Positions 1-7,203 of a stretch of DNA of 21,560 nt are shown piece by piece. Source of the DNA: JBDRDD01 sp043821115 (GTDB lineage Bacteria; CAYTYR01; UBA6262; DAOVJB01). The stretch is from NCBI GenBank assembly GCA_043821115.1, contig JBDRDD010000030.1, forward strand, positions 1 through 21,560, read 5' to 3'. Under the pieces are notes generated by a model, which searched no databases, was not told where the DNA came from, and worked only from the letters and a program-made list of their open reading frames with translations. Every line of letters begins with the position of its first letter. Within the stretch, counting starts at the first letter, position 1. The position numbers and the translations under genes are program-made.

Positions 1-699
1 GCCCCGTGGATATGGGGGGCCGGAGGAGATTTTATATCACCGGATGAGAAAGAGGCAAGATTCAACACCGAAGAGTCTCTTAACGGTATAGAATATTTTA
101 TGAATCTTATAGCTAACGGCTACATTTCCAAAGAAGCCCTTGCACTCACAACCGAAGAGGTGGCAAGGGCATTCTTTTTCAAAGGAGAATTCAGCATGTC
201 CATACCGGGGCCTCTGAGCCTTTCTAGCCCGTTTGATCCCGCGAATCCTCTTTATTTGGAGGAAATCGCGACTAATTGTGCCTCGAGTCTTTTCCCCGAG
301 GGACCAAAGGGAAGATTTATATTCTGCGGGGGGAGCAACCTGGCCGTGACAAGTTTCTCTAAGAACCCAGAGCAGGCATGGGAGTTTGTCAAGCATCTCA
401 CCTCATATGAATCGCAAAGTCGCTACCCGAGGGCACTCAATATGTTCCCGGCAATTCTTGAGTATTTTGACGCATTGTTCATAGCAGAAGAACGAGCCGA
501 ATGGAAAGGGCTCAAAAACGCGTGGAAGTATGGAAGGTCCTTTCCCAACGTCGCGGCATGGGGTGCGATAGAAGTCCTTCTCATAGAGTGTTTCGGGAAG
601 AATTTCGCACGTATGAGGGAAGGTATTTATAATTTTTCATTAGTGAAAGACGATCTGGATACTGTGGCATATGATATCGAAGAGTTGCTTGGAAGATAA
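1..699 (+). CDS. Solute-binding protein, copy 1 (5' truncated by window)
   Basis: This is the C-terminal part (232 residues) of a protein of the ABC sugar-type solute-binding superfamily (SBP_bac_1-like); the reading frame is open from base 1. It begins inside a signature shared with the next two genes, APWIWGAGGDF. It then carries the family features GGSNLAVTSF, QAWEFV, a YP-N-FP stretch, a WKYGRSFPN segment and a terminal EELLGR. The fold normally binds a sugar or peptide and passes it to an ABC permease, but no permease genes follow. The N-terminus is outside the window, so whether it has a signal peptide cannot be seen. It lies 23 bp before copy 2, so the two are probably cotranscribed. 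The superfamily call is confident; the ligand is unknown. Confidence 0.85.
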   Translation, partial: APWIWGAGGDFISPDEKEARFNTEESLNGIEYFMNLIANGYISKEALALTTEEVARAFFFKGEFSMSIPGPLSLSSPFDPANPLYLEEIATNCASSLFPEGPKGRFIFCGGSNLAVTSFSKNPEQAWEFVKHLTSYESQSRYPRALNMFPAILEYFDALFIAEERAEWKGLKNAWKYGRSFPNVAAWGAIEVLLIECFGKNFARMREGIYNFSLVKDDLDTVAYDIEELLGR

Positions 700-722
700 C
701 TTTGATAAAAGGTAAACAATAA

Positions 723-1958
723 ATGACAACACTTACAATGTGGATTTGGGGAGCGGGAACCGGGGCTAAAGAACTGGTGGACCAGGAGTTTAAGTCGTTC
801 AAGAAAAATTTCCCGGAGTTTAACCTGGCTGTAAGTGTTATACCGTGGCAGGATGCATGGGACCGTATTATGGAGGCCTCGGTTCAGGGAAAAGGACCTG
901 ATATCCTACAGGTAGGCTCTACATGGAACGGCATGCTCGGGCATCTCGGGATGCTAAGGGATTTGACCGACAACTTTTATGACGACGGGCTCAGCGGGGA
1001 TCTTTTTATCCCCTCGGCATGGGATACCTGCAGCTTCCCGGGTACGGAATCCATAAGCTCGGTGCCGTGGTTCGTGGACCTGCGGCCTATGTATTACCGC
1101 AGGGACCTGTTCAATAAGGCAGGCCTCTCCGCCAATGACTTAAGTACCTGGGAGAGCTTTGAAAAGGGATGTGAGAAGCTAAAGGGCTTAGAAATGCAGG
1201 ACGAAAAGATAAGGGTGCTTGGCGTCTCAGGCCAGCAGGAAACACTGCTTGTGCATAACATCGCTCCGTGGATCTGGAGTGCAGGCGGGGATTTTCTGAC
1301 GCCCGATGGAAAGAAGGCGGCATTTAACAGTCAGAAGGCACTGGAGGGGATAGAGTTTTACGTGGGGCTTGTGAACAAAGGCTACCTCACACCTGATACA
1401 CTGAAACTTAGTACTACGGAGATAGGAAGGCAGTTCTTTGATGATGGGATTTTTGCCATAGCAGTACCCGGTCCTCTCGGCATATCGACCGCGCTTGACA
1501 CTACAAATCCCAACTACAAACCCGAAATTGCCGGTAACTGCATGCCTTCGCTTTTTCCCGCGAGGGATGGGGCAAGGGTGGTTTTTGCCGGAGGCAGCAA
1601 CCTCGGGATAACAATGCTTGCACAGCATCCAATAGAGGCATGGGAATTTGTCAAATACCTGATCTCTGCCGACTCACAGACGTGTTATCCTCTGGAGATC
1701 AATATGATGCCTGCCCTGCGCGAGTCATTCGGAAAGGTATTTCGTGAAGAAGGAGAGGAATGGGGAGGGCTTCGGGATCTGCTCAGTTACAGCCGGTCCT
1801 TTCCTAACAGCAAGGTATGGGGAGCAATGGAAGCATTGCTCATCCAGGGATTCGCTAGAATTTTCGAGAGGATAGAGGAAGAGTTTGTAGATATGTCAAT
1901 AGTCAAGGACACCCTTGATATAATTGCAAGCGATGTGGATGAGCTTTTAGAAAGATAG
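723..1958 (+). CDS. Solute-binding protein, copy 2, no signal peptide
   Basis: This 411-residue paralogue of copies 1 and 3 resembles ABC sugar-binding proteins. Its N-terminus, MTTLTMWIWG, is already the first beta-strand typical of a mature binding protein, so no signal peptide or lipobox is present. An in-frame TAA directly precedes the ATG (720-722), so no longer start is possible. Visible signatures are GPDILQVGSTWNG near residues 58-70, a PWFVDLRPMYYRRD segment near 114-127, NIAPWIWSAGGDF near 178-190, FAGGSNLGIT, AWEFVKYL and a C-terminal DVDELLER. Length equals that of a mature periplasmic protein. It is probably part of one operon with its neighbours. Without a leader it should stay in the cytoplasm unless exported by an unusual route. 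Ligand and role are unknown. Confidence 0.88.
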   Translation: MTTLTMWIWGAGTGAKELVDQEFKSFKKNFPEFNLAVSVIPWQDAWDRIMEASVQGKGPDILQVGSTWNGMLGHLGMLRDLTDNFYDDGLSGDLFIPSAWDTCSFPGTESISSVPWFVDLRPMYYRRDLFNKAGLSANDLSTWESFEKGCEKLKGLEMQDEKIRVLGVSGQQETLLVHNIAPWIWSAGGDFLTPDGKKAAFNSQKALEGIEFYVGLVNKGYLTPDTLKLSTTEIGRQFFDDGIFAIAVPGPLGISTALDTTNPNYKPEIAGNCMPSLFPARDGARVVFAGGSNLGITMLAQHPIEAWEFVKYLISADSQTCYPLEINMMPALRESFGKVFREEGEEWGGLRDLLSYSRSFPNSKVWGAMEALLIQGFARIFERIEEEFVDMSIVKDTLDIIASDVDELLER

Positions 1959-1964
1959 GAAACA

Positions 1965-3188
1965 ATGACTACACTTACTATGTGGGCTTTCGGGCCCCAA
2001 ACAATGAGAAACGCCATAGAAGGCGAAATATCCTTTTTCAATAAGGACTTCCCAGACATAAGTGTTTCGGTCCATCTCATACCATGGCATAAGGCCTGGG
2101 ATACTATAGTTGTCGCAGCGAATGAAAAACAGGGACCTGATATTCTTGAAGTAGGCTCTACATGGAACGGTACGCTGGCGTACCTGGGCGTGCTGAGGGA
2201 CCTTACAAGCGAGTTTAGTGAAGCACATATCAATAAGGATATATTTGTCCCGGCAGCATGGAAAAGCTGCAACTTTCCAGGATCTAAAAAAATCAGTTCC
2301 ATTCCATGGATTATTGATATACGTGCGCTCTATTACAGGAAAGACATCTTTTCAGAAATAGGTTTAAATAACAATGTGTTTAATACCTGGGGTTCATTTG
2401 AAAAGGCATGCGCGCGGATACAGGAGAATGTCAAAGCTCGTTCCAATCTCGGGGTGCTTGGAGTCCCCGGGCACAAAGCCCCTCTTCTTTTGCAGAACAT
2501 AGCCCCGTGGATCTGGAGCGCTGGCGGGGATTTTATCACACCTGATGGAAAACATGCTGCTTTTACCACAGAGAAAGCAATTGAAGGTATAGAGTTCTAC
2601 ATAGGGTTAATAGGAAGGGGATATATACCATCCTATTCCCTTAAGTTAGACGACCATGAAATAACCAGGCAGTTCTTTAGTGAAGGCAAATATGTTATGT
2701 CTATACCCGGATCGCTGAACCAGTATTCCCTTCAGGTGCTTCATGCTGAATCTGAAGTATCCCAGTACTGCATGTCAGGATTGTTCCCTAAAGGTCCGGA
2801 TGGAAGATTTGCATTTTGCGGCGGGAGCAATCTGGCAGTTACAAACTTTTCCAAAAAACCGCAGGAGGCATGGGAACTGATACGGTTCCTGACTTGTAGA
2901 CAATCGCAGAATTTCTATCCCTATAAAGTTAATAAATTTCCAGGATTGATTGCCTCTTTTGAGGAATTTTTCAGGTCGAAGGGGGAAGCATGGCAGGGAC
3001 TTAGGGATTCATGGAAATACGGACGGGCCTTTCCAAATATACATACATGGGGCGCGGTCGAGGCACTTCTTGTAGAGACCTTCAGCAGGATTTTCGAGTA
3101 TGCCCGGGAGGGAATTTTTAATATGGCCCAAATCAGGGACCTGCTTGACGAGGTGGTGTCTGATGTGGACGATCTTTTGGAAAGATAA
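1965..3188 (+). CDS. Solute-binding protein, copy 3, no signal peptide
   Basis: This 407-residue third paralogue also begins MTTLTMW and has no signal sequence. It starts 6 bp after the stop of copy 2 in the same frame, so the preceding TAG rules out an N-terminal extension. Its ribosome site (GATAGGA) overlaps that stop, suggesting translational coupling. It shares GPDILEVGSTWNG, NIAPWIWSAGGDF, FCGGSNLAVTNF, QEAWELI and the C-terminal DVDDLLER with its neighbours. Copies 2 and 3 share the DNA block GTAGGCTCTACATGGAACGG, consistent with tandem duplication. The family is clearly of solute-binding fold. Transport function is doubtful because neither a leader nor permease genes are visible. Confidence 0.88.
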   Translation: MTTLTMWAFGPQTMRNAIEGEISFFNKDFPDISVSVHLIPWHKAWDTIVVAANEKQGPDILEVGSTWNGTLAYLGVLRDLTSEFSEAHINKDIFVPAAWKSCNFPGSKKISSIPWIIDIRALYYRKDIFSEIGLNNNVFNTWGSFEKACARIQENVKARSNLGVLGVPGHKAPLLLQNIAPWIWSAGGDFITPDGKHAAFTTEKAIEGIEFYIGLIGRGYIPSYSLKLDDHEITRQFFSEGKYVMSIPGSLNQYSLQVLHAESEVSQYCMSGLFPKGPDGRFAFCGGSNLAVTNFSKKPQEAWELIRFLTCRQSQNFYPYKVNKFPGLIASFEEFFRSKGEAWQGLRDSWKYGRAFPNIHTWGAVEALLVETFSRIFEYAREGIFNMAQIRDLLDEVVSDVDDLLER

Positions 3189-3224
3189 GGCAGCTAAATA
3201 CTTTTATAAAGGAGGTGAGAAAAT

Positions 3225-3989
3225 ATGAATAGGGAAAAGTTTACCATTATGTTTGGATTACTGGTTTTTGTACTCATTCTTTCAGCATGCGGTGTTAGCA
3301 AAAAGGAATATCTAGCTTCTCAGGACCAGGTAAAATTGCTTGTCCAAGACAAGGAAAGTCTATCTGATAAGATCACTTCGCTTGAACAGGAGAATATGGA
3401 ACTGCGGGCCACGACGGAGAACATAAAAAATGAACAGTCCATGAAGATATCCGAGCTGACACAGGAAAAGCAGGAAAAGGAAAAGAAAATAGCAGAGCTC
3501 CAAAAGACATATGACCAGCTTACCACTGAGCTCAAGGAAGAAGTGAAGATGGGAGAAGTAAAGGTTACCAAGCTCAGGGACAAGCTTTCGGTCAACATGG
3601 TGGAAAAAATACTTTTCAACTCAGGTGAGGCAAAAATCAAAAAGCAAGGGCTTGACATACTGAGCAGGGTGGGTGAAATACTAAAACAGGTAGAAGACAA
3701 AGGCATCCGGATCGAAGGGCATACAGATAATATCCCGATCGGTGCAGGATTGAAGGATAAATATCCTTCTAATTGGCACCTTTCCGCGGCCAGGGCCATT
3801 AACGTAGCGCTCTATCTTGAGCATAACGTGGGTCTTTCACCGGACAACCTTTCCGTGGCGGGTTATTCCTCTTACAGGCCGATTGCCGACAACACCACAA
3901 TCGAGGGACGGTCACAGAATCGCCGGATAGAAATCGTGCTGGTGCCTCTGGACATCGAGAGATTGGTACCCGAAGAAGATGGGGAATAA
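3225..3989 (+). CDS. OmpA-family peptidoglycan-binding lipoprotein
   Basis: This is a 254-residue lipoprotein. The signal peptide ends in a lipobox LSAC with the lipidated Cys at residue 22. Residues about 35-125 are rich in E, K, Q and L in a coiled-coil pattern. Residues about 128-245 form an OmpA C-terminal domain, with EGHTDNIPIG, NWHLSAARA and GRSQNRRIEI. This domain binds diaminopimelate peptidoglycan, and the order lipid anchor, coil, OmpA domain suggests a tether between membrane and wall. The domain version resembles that of MotB-like proteins, but the anchor is a lipid, not a stator helix. The ATG at 3225 has a very strong AAAGGAGGTGAG site. It follows copy 3 by 36 bp and is probably cotranscribed, ending at the terminator at 4006-4045. 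Confidence 0.9.
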   Translation: MNREKFTIMFGLLVFVLILSACGVSKKEYLASQDQVKLLVQDKESLSDKITSLEQENMELRATTENIKNEQSMKISELTQEKQEKEKKIAELQKTYDQLTTELKEEVKMGEVKVTKLRDKLSVNMVEKILFNSGEAKIKKQGLDILSRVGEILKQVEDKGIRIEGHTDNIPIGAGLKDKYPSNWHLSAARAINVALYLEHNVGLSPDNLSVAGYSSYRPIADNTTIEGRSQNRRIEIVLVPLDIERLVPEEDGE

Positions 3990-4005
3990 GTTATTCGGTA
4001 AAATA

Positions 4006-4045
4006 AAATAACCCGGGACTTAGCTGCTCCCGGGTTATTTGTTTT
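4006..4045. terminator. Bidirectional rho-independent terminator
   Basis: A perfect 13-bp inverted repeat (arms 4006-4018 and 4028-4040, core CCCGGGA, 9-nt loop) is followed by GTTTTATTA on the plus strand and by an AT-rich T-run on the minus strand. It lies between the converging lipoprotein and def genes and can serve both. Confidence 0.9.
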
Positions 4046-4055
4046 ATTATCTTAG

Positions 4056-4559
4056 CTACAGGTATTTTTTTCTCCTGAAAACATCCCTCTTCATCGAGGA
4101 GACCCTGTCTATAAAAAGGTATCCGTCAAGGTGGTCTATCTCATGCTGAAGGACAACAGCTTCAAATCCCTCTGTCTCGAATTCTATTTCATTTCCGTCT
4201 CTACCCAGTCCTTTTACACTGATATTTGATGCTCGCGTGACGTTTCCTGTAAAGTCAGGCAGGCTAAGGCATCCCTCGCGAACGGTTACAGAGCCCTGTT
4301 TGCTTGTGATAACAGGATTAACTAGAATAACAGTGCCGTGATGGGTCGTCGTTTTTCTGTGCCCTGAGGCATCTACTACTATTATGCGAAGGCTCTCTCC
4401 CACCTGGGGGGCAGCTATGCCAACACATCCCTTATGAGCTTTAAGAGTCTCTTCCATGTCAGAGATGACTTGTTTTGCGTGCTCGTTGAATTTTGCGATT
4501 TGGGAAGCACGCTTCTTTAATATGGGATTTGGGTACACCAGTATGGGTAATATAGCCAT
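4056..4559 (-). CDS. def: Peptide deformylase
   Basis: A 167-residue enzyme that removes the formyl group from N-terminal formyl-methionine of new proteins in the cytoplasm, using a bound metal. All three family motifs are visible: GCVGIAAPQ at residues 44-52, EGCLS at 95-99 and QHEIDH at 138-143. Metal ligands are Cys97, His139 and His143, with Glu140 catalytic. In motif 1 the first Gly of the usual GxGxAAxQ pattern is Cys45, a mild variant. The usual neighbour fmt is not beside it. Instead it follows a double-ACT gene with a 2-bp gap, so the two are probably coupled. The sequence upstream of its ATG has only a weak ribosome site inside the preceding gene's 3' end. Length is normal and identification firm. 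Confidence 0.96.
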   Translation of the reverse strand: MAILPILVYPNPILKKRASQIAKFNEHAKQVISDMEETLKAHKGCVGIAAPQVGESLRIIVVDASGHRKTTTHHGTVILVNPVITSKQGSVTVREGCLSLPDFTGNVTRASNISVKGLGRDGNEIEFETEGFEAVVLQHEIDHLDGYLFIDRVSSMKRDVFRRKKYL

Positions 4560-4561
4560 AT

Positions 4562-5110
4562 TTATAACTCAGCCGTCTCCAGTGGTTTTATGTTTATCTC
4601 TACCTCGAGCTCTTTTGCAATTTCACCGAGTGATTTTTCTATCTCGTCGCTTGAGGTTCCTTCGGGAAGTTCTACCTCAAGAAGCATAACGTAGACCGGT
4701 TTGTCCTTTTCCCCGGCCACCTTGGTGTTCACATCGGTTATGTTTATGTTTTTTCCGGCAAGGGATTGAGTGACTTTGTATACTATGCCGGGTTTGTCAG
4801 TGCCATATACTGATATTATATAAACCTGTTCGTCTTTCGGGATATTACGGGAAAGCTCCTCCTGAGCAAGTTCTCGCAGTGAAATTGAAAGTCCAAGTGA
4901 TTTTCTTAAGGTACCCAGCTTTTCGTCAAGCGACTTTACTTCCATTGAATCCGCGAGGGAGATTATGAGTATCATGGCGAACTCTCCCTGGAGGATGCAC
5001 ATGCTGGAATCCTCTATATTGCACCCGGTCTGATAAAGTATTTCGGACACAGCCGCCACGATACCAGGCCGGTCCCTTCCTACTGCTGTTAAGGCTATGG
5101 TTGTCTTCAT
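4562..5110 (-). CDS. Double-ACT-domain protein, GcvR-like
   Basis: A 182-residue protein made of two ACT domains. The first (about residues 3-80) has GRDRPGIVAAVSEIL and the second (about 94-175) GTDKPGIVYKVTQSL. The D-x-PGIV motif marks the ligand-binding loop of small regulatory domains that bind amino acids. The arrangement matches the GcvR family, which in E. coli works by contact with another regulator, but the target here cannot be inferred. It is the first gene of an operon with def, with a strong GGAGG site five bases before the ATG and a near-consensus promoter upstream. Confidence 0.85.
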   Translation of the reverse strand: MKTTIALTAVGRDRPGIVAAVSEILYQTGCNIEDSSMCILQGEFAMILIISLADSMEVKSLDEKLGTLRKSLGLSISLRELAQEELSRNIPKDEQVYIISVYGTDKPGIVYKVTQSLAGKNINITDVNTKVAGEKDKPVYVMLLEVELPEGTSSDEIEKSLGEIAKELEVEINIKPLETAEL

Positions 5111-5144
5111 AATTTCCTCCAGGACAAAAAAGTGATGATATCTA

Positions 5145-5174
5145 ATAATAGGGGTAATTTGAGGTCTTTGTCAA
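5145..5174 (-). promoter_or_regulatory. Sigma70-type promoter of the ACT-def operon
   Basis: On the minus strand a perfect -35 TTGACA (5174-5169) is separated by 18 bp from a -10 TATTAT (5150-5145). Transcription would begin near 5138, giving a leader of about 28 nt carrying the GGAGG site of the ACT gene. Confidence 0.75.
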
Positions 5175-5213
5175 TTAAAAAATCTTATCTTTTGACAGAT
5201 TGTATCTTTTTTG

Positions 5214-5242
5214 TTGACTTTTGGGCGTTTTTTCAATAAAGT
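5214..5242 (+). promoter_or_regulatory. Possible promoter of the 5335 barrel gene
   Basis: TTGACT (5214-5219), a 17-bp spacer and TAAAGT (5237-5242) make a plausible sigma70-type promoter. Just downstream is a perfect 6-bp dyad, ATAGGT-TTTT-ACCTAT (5251-5266), in operator position. Other TATAGT boxes nearby make the exact -10 uncertain. Confidence 0.4.
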
Positions 5243-5334
5243 ATAGTATCATAGGTTTTTACCTATAAGATATAGTAAATATATTATTAGCAAAAATTAG
5301 TTTACTTTCAAGTGGGCATTATATAAGGGGGAAA

Positions 5335-6012
5335 ATGAGACTTAGGCAATATAAGATGATAAGATTTTATGTGTTGTTTGTACTAATTTTTCTAGGTATA
5401 AGTTCTGCGGCTTCAGCCAAAGTGAAACCATATGTTGAACCGGGCTTCTATTTTGCAATAGACGTCCCCTATAATACTATCAGCGGTGATTTTGACGGTG
5501 AAAAAGTGCTTGCGTCATCAGATGGCGAAGTAGTAGCTGTGCCGAAGATAGATAATAATTATGGGTTCGGAGGGTTAGTTGGCTATAGAAATTTTCCGTA
5601 CAGTTTTGAATTAGACTTTCTTTTTTCAGAACATAATGCAACCTGGCTAAATTCCGACTTTAAGGTCAACTATTCTCTTGTAGATTTCAATATGAAGGTA
5701 CATTTTTTTGAGCATAGTGTAACTCAGCCTTTTTTGCTGTTCGGCTTATGTTTTCCTGAGCTAGTAATTAAAGAGGGCTCATCTATAAATAGCGATATTG
5801 GAGATGTTGCCTTTACAACAGGTGCAGGATTAAATATCGGGGCAGGGATATCGTACTACTTTCTTCCCAAAGTAGCAGTAAACGGAGGGGTTGTCTACAG
5901 AATTATAAAATACGATTCGGCAGAAGGAATTAGCGGAGAAAAAAAGAGTATAACAAATGGGTTGGGCGGAAGTGGTCTGGGTTTTGATATTGGGGTAATG
6001 TTTGTTTTTTAG
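5335..6012 (+). CDS. Small outer-membrane beta-barrel protein, unknown function
   Basis: A 225-residue protein with an N-terminal signal peptide (hydrophobic YVLFVLIFLGI, likely cleaved after AASA near residue 28). The rest alternates polar and hydrophobic residues in short strands separated by loops, and ends in an aromatic residue (GVMFVF), as in outer-membrane barrels. The size suits an eight-stranded OmpA/opacity-like barrel. The ATG has an AAGGGGGA site just before it; a Met at residue 8 is a less likely start. Gene and flanks are clearly richer in A and T than the neighbours, which may mark recent acquisition or relaxed selection. It probably forms its own unit, divergent from the ACT-def operon. 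No function is recognised. Confidence 0.7.
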   Translation: MRLRQYKMIRFYVLFVLIFLGISSAASAKVKPYVEPGFYFAIDVPYNTISGDFDGEKVLASSDGEVVAVPKIDNNYGFGGLVGYRNFPYSFELDFLFSEHNATWLNSDFKVNYSLVDFNMKVHFFEHSVTQPFLLFGLCFPELVIKEGSSINSDIGDVAFTTGAGLNIGAGISYYFLPKVAVNGGVVYRIIKYDSAEGISGEKKSITNGLGGSGLGFDIGVMFVF

Positions 6013-6142
6013 GGAAATATTTATTGAGAAGCGGTTGCTTAAAATAATCAATACATTTTAAGGTAATAAAGGTAATTTCTGAGCACCTGTGACAGGCAGT
6101 ACCTTGGTCGCTTCCAATAGAGCATTATAAGAGGAGGTTTTT

Positions 6143-7060
6143 ATGAGTTTCGGTAAAGGCAAGATCTGGTTTGACGGTAAGTTGGTTGACTGGAAAGATG
6201 CCAATATACACATACTCTCACACGCGCTTCATTATGGCTCGTGTGTTTTCGAGGGAGCGCGCTGCTACAAAACAAAGAAGGGCGCTGCCATTTTCAGGCT
6301 GGACGAGCATATCAAGAGGCTCTATGATTCCGCCAAGATATACAGGATGGAAATCCCGTTCAAGCAGGAAGAGTTCCGTCAGGCCATCATAGATACTATC
6401 AAGGCGAACAAGTACGACGCATGCTATATCCGCCCGTTTGTCTGGCGCGGGTATGGACCTATGGGGGTAAATCCTCTCGAGAACCCGCTTCGCTGCGCGG
6501 TCGCGGTCTGGGAATGGGGGACATATCTCGGGGAAGGCGTCCTTGAGAAAGGCATATCGGTTCAGGTTTCATCATGGAACCGTTTTGCCCCAAATACCAT
6601 GCCGTCTCTGGCCAAGGCAGCCGGGAACTATCTTAACTCACAGCTTGTCAAGATGGAAGCTGCGATGAACGGTTTTGACGAGGGTATAGTTCTTGACACT
6701 AACGGCTATGTGTCAGAGGGTTCCGGCGAGAATATATTCGTTGCAAGAAACAGCGTCATATATACCCCGCCGACAAGTGCTTCGATACTTGCCGGTATCA
6801 CACGCCACAGCATGTTCGTCCTGGCAAGGGATCTCGGGATCAGGATAGAAAAACATATGATACCGCGTGAAGCACTTTACATAGCCGATGAGATATTCTT
6901 TACCGGCACGGCCGCAGAGGTCACCCCGGTGACCAAGGTCGATAACATAGCCGTCGGTAACGGGAAGGTCGGCCCTATCACCAAGAAGATGCAGGATGAG
7001 TTTTTCGGTATCATTCGGGGTGAAAAAGAGGACAAACACGGCTGGCTTACATACGTGTAA
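6143..7060 (+). CDS. ilvE: Branched-chain amino acid aminotransferase
   Basis: A 305-residue fold-type IV PLP enzyme that transfers the amino group between glutamate and the keto acids of Leu, Ile and Val. The PLP lysine is Lys158 in NTMPSLAKAAGNY. Also visible are the N-terminal HALHYGSCVFEGAR, the GYVSEGSGENIF segment, SILAGITR and GTAAEVTPV, with a C-terminal KHGWLTYV as in E. coli IlvE. Length is normal for the family. The start has a strong AGAGGAGG site. It appears to stand alone: a 130-bp gap precedes it and a terminator follows. Identification is firm, although D-amino acid aminotransferases and aminodeoxychorismate lyases share the fold. Confidence 0.94.
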   Translation: MSFGKGKIWFDGKLVDWKDANIHILSHALHYGSCVFEGARCYKTKKGAAIFRLDEHIKRLYDSAKIYRMEIPFKQEEFRQAIIDTIKANKYDACYIRPFVWRGYGPMGVNPLENPLRCAVAVWEWGTYLGEGVLEKGISVQVSSWNRFAPNTMPSLAKAAGNYLNSQLVKMEAAMNGFDEGIVLDTNGYVSEGSGENIFVARNSVIYTPPTSASILAGITRHSMFVLARDLGIRIEKHMIPREALYIADEIFFTGTAAEVTPVTKVDNIAVGNGKVGPITKKMQDEFFGIIRGEKEDKHGWLTYV

Positions 7061-7087
7061 TAAAGGCTTGGATGTCTTTGGTATGAT

Positions 7088-7154
7088 AAGATCATCTTTT
7101 GTCGGAAAACGGTGTCTGCGGGCGCCGAGAATTCTTGACAAAAGATGATTTTTT
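7088..7154 (+). terminator. Hairpin terminator after ilvE
   Basis: Arms ATCATCTTTTGTC (7091-7103) and GACAAAAGATGAT (7137-7149) form a perfect 13-bp stem, extendable by a few pairs. The loop contains a smaller GC-rich hairpin (CGGTG/CGCCG), and TTTTTT follows at 7149-7154. The right arm contains most of the -35 box of the next promoter. Confidence 0.75.
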
Positions 7155-7163
7155 ATCTATAAT
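7135..7163 (+). promoter_or_regulatory. Perfect consensus sigma70 promoter
   Basis: TTGACA (7135-7140), a 17-bp spacer and TATAAT (7158-7163) match the bacterial consensus exactly. Transcription would start near 7170 and drive the 7204-10512 operon. The -35 overlaps the right arm of the ilvE terminator. Confidence 0.85.
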
Positions 7164-7203
7164 ATTAGACTAATAAGAGTATCTATTAAAGAGGAGAAAA
7201 GCA

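Noticed and set aside
1223..1628. Long open frames on the minus strand across the solute-binding genes
   Set aside because: They are antisense to clearly coding, conserved frames, have no ribosome sites or recognisable domains, and shift with codon bias.
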